From contig JAJZIE010000115.1 in assembly GCA_021810725.1 (NCBI GenBank), forward strand, positions 1-7,477: a stretch of DNA of 7,477 nucleotides, read 5' to 3'. Under the pieces are notes generated by a model. It was given only the letters and a program-made list of their open reading frames with translations. It was not told the DNA's origin and made no database searches. A program made the position numbers and the translations under genes. Shown here piece by piece: positions 1 to 5,649 of the stretch (its first letter is position 1; each line of letters begins with the position of its first letter). This stretch comes from Bacillota bacterium. GTDB lineage: Bacteria; Bacillota; Sulfobacillia; JAJZYS01; JAJYTV01.

Positions 1-2
1 GC

Positions 3-992
3 GAGCCGCTCGAGGAGCTTCGGCTGCCGGCCGGGCGTACAGCCCTGCGCACCTTCGGCGCGGTCGCCCTGGCCGCTCTCGGAGCCGTTGCGCTTCTTCT
101 TCACTACAGGCTCCTGCCGAACCTCTCGATCGCCATTCCCGCCCTCCTGCTCGGAGGCGTCGCGGTGAGCCTGCCGGGCGGGGCGGCGCTGCGCCAGAGC
201 GGCCGGCGCAGCTACGGCTTCTGGCTGCAGGCGGGGGCGGTGCTGCTCGGCCCCTCGATCGACCCGGCCGCCTTGTCGGCCATGGGCCTCCAGGGTCTCC
301 TGCTCGTCGGTCTCAAGATCGCCCTCGCGTATGTGGGCGCCCGCCTCGTGCTGCGACGCTTCCTGCCACCCCTGACGGCGCGCCTTCTCGGCATCGGCAA
401 CTCGGTCTGCGGCGTCAGCGCCATCCTGCTCGCGAAGACCCGCCTCGGCGCCACGGACGCCGAGGCGACGCCGGCCGTCGGCGCCATCCTCTCCGTCGGC
501 ACGCTCGCGGTCTTCCTGGCGCCGCTCGTGGCGTTCGGCCTTCACCCTGCTCCCTACGTCGCGGGCGCCGTCTGCGGGCTCGCGGTTGACAATACCGCCG
601 AGGCGATCGCCGCGGGCTCCGCCTTCGGCCCCATCGGCCTGCAGATGGCGTCGATGTTCAAGCTGACGCGCAACGCCCTGCTCGGCCTCGTGGTCGCGCT
701 CTCGGGACGGGAGGCGAGGAGCCTACGGGAACTCATCCGCGACTTCCCGCCCTTCGTGGCCCTCTACGCCCTACTCGCCGGTCTGCGCCTCCTTGGCCTG
801 CTCGGACCCGGACTCGCCGCATGGTCGGGCGACCTCAGCCAAGTCGCCTTCGCGCTCGCGTTCGTCGGCGTCGGCGCGATGCTGCGCCAGGAAGTCTCCG
901 GCGGCAGCCTGCGCGACATCCTGCTCGGTTCGGGCTACCTCGTCGCCACCATGGTCGTCAACGCCGCGCTGGTGCTCCTGGTCGGCCCCTGA
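3..992 (+). CDS. YeiH-family (UPF0324) putative sulfate exporter, 5'-partial
   Basis: Polytopic inner-membrane protein of the YeiH / 'putative sulfate exporter' family (Pfam Cons_hypoth698). A GTG at 165 could be taken as the start, but the same frame is open back to position 3, and those residues encode another hydrophobic segment (about bases 60-165) that continues the family pattern. The gene therefore most likely begins just left of the window. About 329 residues are visible; E. coli YeiH has about 350. Family marks seen: the GNSVCGVSAI motif (bases about 397-426), matching the glycine/cysteine-rich SxCGxxA signature; a VDNTAEAIAAG segment (about 583-615), in the place of the conserved (V/N)DTxxVVAAG region; and a KLTRNALLG stretch just after. 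Roughly eight to ten hydrophobic helices are evident. Substrate is unproven for the family; sulfate or sulfite export is a name-level inference. The stop TGA is at 990-992. Family assignment is confident, function is not. Confidence 0.85.
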   Translation, partial: EPLEELRLPAGRTALRTFGAVALAALGAVALLLHYRLLPNLSIAIPALLLGGVAVSLPGGAALRQSGRRSYGFWLQAGAVLLGPSIDPAALSAMGLQGLLLVGLKIALAYVGARLVLRRFLPPLTARLLGIGNSVCGVSAILLAKTRLGATDAEATPAVGAILSVGTLAVFLAPLVAFGLHPAPYVAGAVCGLAVDNTAEAIAAGSAFGPIGLQMASMFKLTRNALLGLVVALSGREARSLRELIRDFPPFVALYALLAGLRLLGLLGPGLAAWSGDLSQVAFALAFVGVGAMLRQEVSGGSLRDILLGSGYLVATMVVNAALVLLVGP

Positions 993-1091
993 AGCAGAGG
1001 CGCTCGGATGTCGCCCGATCCGCTGCGCGTCGGGCCTGTCGCGACGCCGCTCTTGTATTGGCCCGTCCCATCGTGCACGCTGCAAGGGTGC

Positions 1092-1097
1092 AGGAGG
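1092..1097 (+). promoter_or_regulatory. Shine-Dalgarno site that decides an ATT start
   Basis: AGGAGG lies 7 bases before an in-frame ATT at 1105. No ATG, GTG or TTG occurs in that frame between the yeiH-like stop and this point. This is the main evidence for the start of the following small gene. Confidence 0.6.
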
Positions 1098-1104
1098 GAT
1101 CGCC

Positions 1105-1440
1105 ATTCAAACCGTCCTCATCGCCGCGGTCGTGTACCTGGTGCTTCACGTCGTCACCGCCCGGATCTTCGCGCGCCACATGCCGGAACGCATGATCACG
1201 CACCGCGGTCTCGTCGGCAGCGAGACCACCATGCCGAGGCGCTGGGGCCTCTGGGTCGGGACGATCGGCTCGCTCGTCCTGAGCATCGTCAGCCTGGCGT
1301 CGCAGGGGCTCGGCGACACGGCGCGGGGTCCATCAACAGCGCTCCTGGTGCAGGGGATCCTATACTTGGCCGTTCTCTACATGTTCGCGCTCAACGTCGG
1401 CAAGAAGCGCCGCGAGGACCGGGACAAGCGCAGGGCCTGA
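1105..1440 (+). CDS. Small three-helix membrane protein, unknown function (probable ATT start)
   Basis: I do not recognise a family. Read from ATT 1105, the product is 111 residues with three hydrophobic helices at about residues 3-20, 48-66 and 78-97. A basic linker follows the first helix and there is a very basic C-terminal tail (KKRREDRDKRR). The start is chosen because AGGAGG (1092-1097) sits at ideal distance, and because starting there gives a natural membrane-protein N terminus (M-QTVLIAAVVYLVLHVV). The next in-frame candidates are GTG 1132 and ATG 1180. The first has no ribosome binding site and the second would delete helix 1. The same frame is open far upstream inside the preceding gene, but that stretch reads as arginine-rich out-of-frame translation. 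It lies 112 bases after the YeiH-like gene and could be co-transcribed with it. Coding is supported by the hydrophobic pattern and C/G third positions; function is unknown. Confidence 0.65.
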   Translation: MQTVLIAAVVYLVLHVVTARIFARHMPERMITHRGLVGSETTMPRRWGLWVGTIGSLVLSIVSLASQGLGDTARGPSTALLVQGILYLAVLYMFALNVGKKRREDRDKRRA

Positions 1441-1492
1441 CCGCAAATTGCCTGGCCACTAGCCAAAGACATTCCTGATCTTAGTTCCATGA

Positions 1493-1535
1493 AGCCGCCC
1501 CCTGGACCGACCACCATCGGTCCACGGGGGCGGCT
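1493..1535. repeat. Near-perfect 18-bp inverted repeat (hairpin) in the 1441-1650 gap
   Basis: The arms are 1493-1510 (AGCCGCCCCCTGGACCGA) and 1517-1535, with loop CCACCA at 1511-1516. All 18 bases of the left arm pair; the only defect is one bulged C at 1525. Four more pairs (TCCA 1486-1489 with TGGA 1537-1540) can form beyond a small internal loop. There is no run of T after it, so it is not a standard Rho-independent terminator. It lies between the small membrane-protein gene and the aminotransferase-like gene, about 115 bases before that gene's start. Possible roles are a transcript-end or leader structure, a protein binding site, or a dispersed or IS-derived palindrome. Confidence 0.85.
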
Positions 1536-1549
1536 CTGGATCTATGCGG

Positions 1550-1590
1550 AATTTGGACCCCGTGCTGGAATGGTGTCAATCGACGACATA
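1550..1590. mobile_element. Possible degenerate insertion-sequence end (IS21-like), tentative
   Basis: The short stretch carries AATTTGGACCCC (1550-1561) followed closely by TGTCAATCGACG (1574-1585). This combination recalls the terminal regions of IS21-family elements, which begin with TGTCAA-type ends and carry TTTGGACCCC-like repeats. No transposase gene, second end or target duplication is visible. This is recall-based resemblance only; it could be chance. Confidence 0.2.
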
Positions 1591-1635
1591 CGGTGGATTG
1601 GCCGCGTCATCGCCTCGAAGGGAACCGGCGCGTCC

Positions 1636-1643
1636 GGAGGAGG
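1636..1643 (+). promoter_or_regulatory. Ribosome binding site deciding the start at 1651
   Basis: GGAGGAGG is 7 bases before ATG 1651. The alternative in-frame ATG at 1489 has no comparable site and lies at the edge of the strong hairpin, so 1651 is preferred. Confidence 0.75.
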
Positions 1644-1650
1644 CCGCACC

Positions 1651-3099
1651 ATGGATCTGCCACGAGCGGAAGTGCGCGATTCCGCTGAATTCAAGGAGGA
1701 CATGGGGGAAGCACTCAAGCGCTTCACCACCTCATCCCCCGACTATGCCGACACCGACCTCATCGACGTGCTGCGGCGGAGGGACTACGCCCGACTCGAT
1801 GAGCTTGGCCACACCTATCTCGACTACACAGGCGGCAGCCTCTACGCGGAGTCCCAGGTGCAGGAGCACCTCGATCTCCTGCTGCACAGCGTCTTTGGCA
1901 ACCCCCACTCGTCGAATCCGACGTCCTCCGCGGCGACCCACCTGGCGGAACGCGCCCGGGAAGACACCTTGCGCTTCTTCCACGCGGATCCCCGGGAGTA
2001 CGCGGTCATCTTCACCCAGAACGCCAGCGGGGCGCTCAAGATCGTGGCCGAGTCATACCCGTTCGGCCCAGGCTCACGCCTCCTGCTGACGGCGGACAAC
2101 CACAATTCCGTCAACGGTCTCAGGGAGTTCGCGGCCGCTAAAGGCGCCAGCGTCCGCTACATCCCGCTTGCGGCCGACATGCGCCTCGACGGGGAGAGCC
2201 TTGCGAGCGAACTCGCCGCCGGGGCAGGGAGCGCGCCGAGTCTCCTCGCCTATCCGGCGCAGTCGAACTTCAGTGGCGTGCAGCACGACCTCGGCTGGAT
2301 CGCGAAGGCGCAGGAGAAGGGCTTCGACGTCCTGATCGACGCGGCCGCCTTCGCGCCGACGAACGAGCTTCGCCTGGACATGGTGCACCCGGACTTCATC
2401 GATATCTCCTTTTACAAGATGTTCGGCTACCCGACCGGCGTCGGCTGTCTTCTGGCGCGCTACGACGCCCTCAAAAAGCTCGTGCGGCCGTGGTACGCGG
2501 GCGGCACCGTCGCGTTCGCTTCCGTTTCGGCCTTCTCGGGTCGCGGGACCGCGCACCGCCTCTTCGACGCACCCTTTGCCTTCGAGGACGGCACGATCGA
2601 CTACCTGGCGCTGCCGGCGGTCTCGATCGGCCTCCGCCACCTCGGCGGCGTCGGAGTGAAGACGGTTCACAAGCGCGTCATGCTGCTCACGGGCTGGCTC
2701 GTGCAAGCCCTCACGGACCTCCGGCATCAAAACGGCGGGCCCGTCTGCGAGATCTATGGACCGAACAATCTTGAGGCGCGCGGCGCGACGCTGCTGCTGA
2801 ACGTCCGCGACCCCGAGGGCCGTCTCGTCGACTATGGCGCCGTGCAGCGGGCCGCGGACGCGCAGAACATTTCCGTGCGCAGCGGCTGCCATTGCAACCC
2901 GGGCGCCAGGGAAGCTGCGCTGCATATGGATCCCCTGCTTCTAAAAGAGAGCTTCACGCATCGGGCGCAATCGAGCGAGGAATTCCTGGAGTCGGTGCAC
3001 GACCGACTGGATGGAGGGGTGCGTGTGTCTTTAGGAATTGTCAGTAATTTCGCCGATGTCTACCGTTTTGTGGATTTTGTTCGGGGTTTCTCAATGTAG
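1651..3099 (+). CDS. PLP-dependent class V aminotransferase / cysteine desulfurase-like protein (MoCo-sulfurase N-domain type, no MOSC)
   Basis: Cytoplasmic fold-type I PLP enzyme of 482 residues, closest by motif to the NifS-like N-terminal half of molybdenum cofactor sulfurase (MOCOS/ABA3). Seen in order: YLDYTGGSLY near residue 55; GNPHSSN from G83; VIFTQNASGALK near 113; DNHNSVNGLRE with H151 for cofactor stacking; YPAQSNFSGVQH; PLP-phosphate aspartate D230 in LIDAAAF; Schiff-base lysine K256 in FYKMFGYPTG; SGCHCNPGA with C413 and C415, matching the catalytic cysteine loop of cysteine desulfurases; and a family-typical end, RVSLGIVSNFADVYRFV. The full domain is present but there is no C-terminal MOSC domain. 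Start 1651 is set by GGAGGAGG; the in-frame upstream extension to 1489 (54 residues) is not conserved-looking. The gene is followed 50 bases later by the hydrolase gene. Likely reaction: sulfur removal from cysteine or a related beta/gamma-elimination. The substrate is unknown; a non-desulfurase aminotransferase or lyase is possible. Confidence 0.88.
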   Translation: MDLPRAEVRDSAEFKEDMGEALKRFTTSSPDYADTDLIDVLRRRDYARLDELGHTYLDYTGGSLYAESQVQEHLDLLLHSVFGNPHSSNPTSSAATHLAERAREDTLRFFHADPREYAVIFTQNASGALKIVAESYPFGPGSRLLLTADNHNSVNGLREFAAAKGASVRYIPLAADMRLDGESLASELAAGAGSAPSLLAYPAQSNFSGVQHDLGWIAKAQEKGFDVLIDAAAFAPTNELRLDMVHPDFIDISFYKMFGYPTGVGCLLARYDALKKLVRPWYAGGTVAFASVSAFSGRGTAHRLFDAPFAFEDGTIDYLALPAVSIGLRHLGGVGVKTVHKRVMLLTGWLVQALTDLRHQNGGPVCEIYGPNNLEARGATLLLNVRDPEGRLVDYGAVQRAADAQNISVRSGCHCNPGAREAALHMDPLLLKESFTHRAQSSEEFLESVHDRLDGGVRVSLGIVSNFADVYRFVDFVRGFSM

Positions 3100-3112
3100 G
3101 TCTTTACTGACA
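3039..3112. repeat. 9-bp perfect inverted repeat around an AT-rich gene junction
   Basis: TGTCAGTAA (3039-3047) and TTACTGACA (3104-3112) are exact reverse complements 56 bases apart. They flank the last codons of the aminotransferase-like gene and the start of the gap before the hydrolase gene. The tract between and around them is much AT-richer than the rest of the window (26 G/C of 60 in 3061-3120). A few 9-bp pairs at this distance are expected by chance in a window this long, so function is uncertain. Confidence 0.4.
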
Positions 3113-3149
3113 CATGGCGAATCTGGCATTTGTGGAAGGATGGGTAAAT

Positions 3150-3863
3150 GTGCGTCCACTGATCGGAATTACATGCGGCTACGATGCGGACGAGCACCAG
3201 TTCAGGCTCAATTCCCCGTACCAATTGGCGGTCGAGGCCGCCGGCGGTCTGCCTGTGCTGATCGGCGTGAGCGCCGAACTCGCCCCCGAGCTCCTCACGC
3301 GCCTTGACGGAATCGTCTTCACCGGCGGAGCCGACCTCGATCCCGCGCTCTACGGCGCCGAGCCCGCGGTCGGCCTCGGCGGCGTGAGCCCGAAGCGGGA
3401 CGCCTTCGAGATCACCCTCGCGCGCGAAGCGTACAGGATCGGCCTGCCCACCCTCGGCATCTGCAGAGGCTGCCAGCTCCTGGCCGCGGCCGGTGGCGGC
3501 ACGCTGTACCAGGACCTGCCGAGCGAGCGGCCCGGCAGCATCAAGCACTTCCAATCCTCGCCGCGCAACCATCAGAGCCACGCCGCCTCGGTGGTGGCAG
3601 GCACGAGACTTGCCGACGTCATCGGACAGCGCGAGATCCGGGTCAACTCCTTCCATCATCAAGCCGTGCGCGATCTGCCCGCTGGCAGCGTGCTCGCGGC
3701 CACCGCCCCGGACGGCGTCGTGGAAGCGTTCGAGGATCCGCGCCACCCGCACTGGCTGGCCATCCAGTGGCACCCGGAGGGATTCTGGCGCGAGGATGCC
3801 GCGGCGCTTGCCCTGTTCCACTCTCTTGTCGAGGCTTCCGCGCGCAGGGCCGTTTCCGTCTAG
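3150..3863 (+). CDS. Gamma-glutamyl-gamma-aminobutyrate hydrolase family protein (PuuD-like, peptidase C26)
   Basis: Cytoplasmic class I glutamine amidotransferase-fold hydrolase, 237 residues from GTG 3150 (PuuD is about 254). Motifs: RPLIGITCGY at the N terminus, as in the family; FTGGADLDPALYG, the TGGxDxxP oxyanion-side loop; LGICRGCQLL with nucleophile C105; VNSFHHQAV; and IQWHPEGF with H208 and E210 completing a Cys-His-Glu triad. The family cleaves gamma-glutamyl amide bonds, for example gamma-Glu-GABA in putrescine breakdown, and includes relatives acting on other gamma-glutamyl amides. The start is chosen because the conserved N terminus begins there and GGAAGGA (3134-3140) precedes it; in-frame ATG 3114 and GTG 3132 would add 12 or 6 residues and cannot be excluded. 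The gap to the upstream gene is about 50 bases, so co-transcription is plausible. No other polyamine (puu) genes are visible, so the substrate may differ. Confidence 0.9.
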   Translation: MRPLIGITCGYDADEHQFRLNSPYQLAVEAAGGLPVLIGVSAELAPELLTRLDGIVFTGGADLDPALYGAEPAVGLGGVSPKRDAFEITLAREAYRIGLPTLGICRGCQLLAAAGGGTLYQDLPSERPGSIKHFQSSPRNHQSHAASVVAGTRLADVIGQREIRVNSFHHQAVRDLPAGSVLAATAPDGVVEAFEDPRHPHWLAIQWHPEGFWREDAAALALFHSLVEASARRAVSV

Positions 3864-4011
3864 CGGGTTCCGGCGGAGGCCACAGCCTCTTGCCGTTCAT
3901 TCCGTGACGATAGACGTGGGACAAGCCTCCGCACCGCCCCATCCGGGCGTGCCGCAGGCGGGGAGGTCACGCGACAGAATCCCCTGGCTCCACCGCACGC
4001 GCAATCGGGTC

Positions 4012-4019
4012 TAAGGAGG
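4012..4019 (+). promoter_or_regulatory. Perfect Shine-Dalgarno of the binding-protein gene
   Basis: TAAGGAGG is fully complementary to the usual 16S rRNA 3' end and lies 7 bases before ATG 4027. It predicts strong translation of the binding protein and contrasts with the masked site of the next gene. Confidence 0.85.
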
Positions 4020-4026
4020 CAATCGA

Positions 4027-5580
4027 ATGGAGATTCGCAAGCTGCTCAGCGGAGTGGTCGGCGCCGCCGCCCTTCTGCTCTCGACCACCGTCGGCACGCA
4101 GGTACAGGCCGCGGCCCCCTCCGCCAACATCACCATCGCGGTGAGCGGCGACGCGGTGTGTCTTCTGCCGTACAACACGAACGACAACCTGTCGTTCGGC
4201 GTGGAGTCCAACATCTATCAGGGTCTCGTCGGCTACAACGGCAAGATGCAGCTCGTCGGGGAACTCGCGAAGAGCTGGAAGGTCGCGCCGAACGCCACCT
4301 CGATCACGTTCTACCTGAACCCGGCCGCCAAGTTCTCCGACGGCACCCCGGTGACCGCCCAGGCCGTGAAGCAGAGCTTCACCTGGCTCCTCAACCCCAA
4401 GAACAACCTCGTGCGCACCGCGCTCTACTCGGTCATCAGCAAGATCAACGTGCTGAACACGGAGACCGTGCAGTTCGTGCTGAGCAAGCCGTTCGGCGCC
4501 ATCCTGCCGACGTTCGCCCACCCGGCGGGCGCCGTCGTCGAGCCCAAGGTGCTGTCGAAGGGCGTCAACTACCTCTGCGCCAACCCGGTCGGCGGCACGG
4601 GCCCCTTCGTGTTCAAGGACTGGGTCCAGGGCGACCATATCACCCTCGTCCGCAACGCCAACTACTGGAACAAGGCAGGCGCCGCCAAGGTGGCGTCGAT
4701 CACCTACAAGCCCGTCGCTGACGCCAGCGCGCGCATCGCCGGCCTCGAGACCGGCCAGTTCCAGGCGATCTACCCGGTGCCGAACGAACTCGTGCAATCC
4801 CTCAAGGGCCAGCCGGGCATCAACGTCCAGGTCGCGTCGAGCAACGCGGCTTGGTACGTCGCCATGAACACCCAGTTCGGTCCGTTCAAGAACGTCCTGG
4901 TGCGCCAGGCGCTCAACTACGCCGTCGACAAGAACACCTTCATCAAGGTGGTCTGGGGCGGCTTCGGCTCCGTCCTGCACTCGCCGGTCCCGCCGGCCGA
5001 CGCCTACGCGATCAACGCCGGCAACTACCCGTACAACCCCGCGAAGGCAAAGCAGCTTCTGGCCAAGGCCGGCTACCCGCACGGCTTCACCTCGGTGCTC
5101 TGGGTCGGCAACAGCACGGAATCGATCTACGCCGCGACCTTCGTCCAGCAGCAGCTGGCGCAGATCGGCGTCAACATCAAGGTGGAGCCGATGGACAACG
5201 CGTCGCTGAGCTCCTCCATCTTCACACCGAGCGCCAAGCAGAACCTGCGCATGAACTACAGCGGCTGGTCGGCCTCCACGGGCGACGCGGACTGGGCGCT
5301 CCGCCCGCTGCTCGCCACGAGTTCCTGGCCGCCCTCGCTGTACAACCTGGCGTTCTTCGGCAACAAGTCGTTCGACTCGTACCTTGAGCAGGGCCTGAAC
5401 AGCGGCGCACCAAAGGTGCGCGCCGCCGCCTACACCGCTGCCCAGAAGCTCGCCTGGCAGCAGGCGCCCTGGATCTACCTCGGCGTCTCGGACAACATCT
5501 GGGCGACCCGCTCCAACGTCAAGGGCATCGTCGTCCGCGAGGACGAAGTCCCGATCGTCTACGGCGCGTACGTGCAGTAG
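4027..5580 (+). CDS. ABC transporter periplasmic substrate-binding protein, family 5 (peptide/nickel/glutathione type)
   Basis: A 517-residue extracytoplasmic solute receptor of the DppA/OppA-like family (SBP_bac_5). The N terminus is a Sec signal peptide: MEIRK, then a hydrophobic core (about 6-20) and a VQA/AAP cleavage site after about residue 28. There is no lipobox cysteine, so the mature protein should be free in a periplasm. Family landmarks: YQGLVGYN in the early domain, LAKSWKVAPN, KFSDGTPVTAQAVK (about 102-115), GTGPFVFKDW (from G190) and LVRNANYW, then ARQALNYAVDK-like and YNPAKAKQLLAKAGY segments typical of the second half. Length is normal for the family. C45 and C184 could form a disulfide. 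It starts the importer operon and has a perfect ribosome binding site. Codons end almost always in C or G, consistent with high expression. The ligand cannot be read from sequence; peptides, gamma-glutamyl compounds or glutathione-like thiols fit the neighbours. Confidence 0.93.
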   Translation: MEIRKLLSGVVGAAALLLSTTVGTQVQAAAPSANITIAVSGDAVCLLPYNTNDNLSFGVESNIYQGLVGYNGKMQLVGELAKSWKVAPNATSITFYLNPAAKFSDGTPVTAQAVKQSFTWLLNPKNNLVRTALYSVISKINVLNTETVQFVLSKPFGAILPTFAHPAGAVVEPKVLSKGVNYLCANPVGGTGPFVFKDWVQGDHITLVRNANYWNKAGAAKVASITYKPVADASARIAGLETGQFQAIYPVPNELVQSLKGQPGINVQVASSNAAWYVAMNTQFGPFKNVLVRQALNYAVDKNTFIKVVWGGFGSVLHSPVPPADAYAINAGNYPYNPAKAKQLLAKAGYPHGFTSVLWVGNSTESIYAATFVQQQLAQIGVNIKVEPMDNASLSSSIFTPSAKQNLRMNYSGWSASTGDADWALRPLLATSSWPPSLYNLAFFGNKSFDSYLEQGLNSGAPKVRAAAYTAAQKLAWQQAPWIYLGVSDNIWATRSNVKGIVVREDEVPIVYGAYVQ

Positions 5581-5600
5581 ACCACCCGGTCGCCAGGGCA

Positions 5601-5625
5601 AGGGGCGCGCCATGCGTGCGCCCCT
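5601..5625 (+). promoter_or_regulatory. Intercistronic stem-loop after the binding-protein gene
   Basis: AGGGGCGCGC (5601-5610) pairs with GTGCGCCCCT (5616-5625) through 10 pairs including one G-U, with loop CATGC. It lies 20 bases after the binding-protein stop and is not followed by a T run. In binding-protein ABC operons, stem-loops at this place commonly protect the upstream mRNA or partly stop transcription, giving excess receptor over membrane subunits; here that role is inferred. Confidence 0.6.
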
Positions 5626-5640
5626 CCTTCCCCTAAGGAG
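5624..5640 (+). promoter_or_regulatory. Hairpin masking the permease ribosome binding site
   Basis: CTCCTT (5624-5629) is the exact reverse complement of AAGGAG (5635-5640), separated by CCCCT. AAGGAG is the Shine-Dalgarno of the TTG-started permease, 9 bases before TTG 5650. The 6-bp stem would hide it. It shares bases 5624-5625 with the foot of the preceding stem-loop, so the two can nearly stack or compete for two pairs. Confidence 0.5.
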
Positions 5641-5649
5641 TGACAGGTC

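Noticed and set aside
793..1104. Upstream in-frame extension of the small membrane protein into the YeiH-like gene.
   Set aside because: The stretch translates to Arg/Ser-rich sequence typical of out-of-frame reading of a GC-rich gene; the overlap would be about 200 bases.
1489..1650. In-frame N-terminal extension of the PLP enzyme from ATG 1489.
   Set aside because: It starts at the edge of the palindrome, lacks a good ribosome binding site, and encodes a Pro/Gly-rich stretch unlike the family; ATG 1651 has GGAGGAGG at the right distance.
2074..2925. A 283-codon minus-strand open frame opposite the PLP-enzyme gene.
   Set aside because: It mirrors a gene with intact catalytic motifs and shows no recognisable domain of its own.
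3873..3932. Hairpins after the hydrolase gene: GAGGC-CACA-GCCTC (3876-3889) and GCGGAGGC with GCCTCCGC (3873-3880 / 3925-3932).
   Set aside because: Short stems with no T tract; such pairs are common by chance in GC-rich DNA. Not called a terminator.
3864..4011. Promoter for the importer operon, for example TTGCCG at 3890-3895.
   Set aside because: No matching -10 at a proper distance; a promoter is expected here by logic but I cannot point to it.
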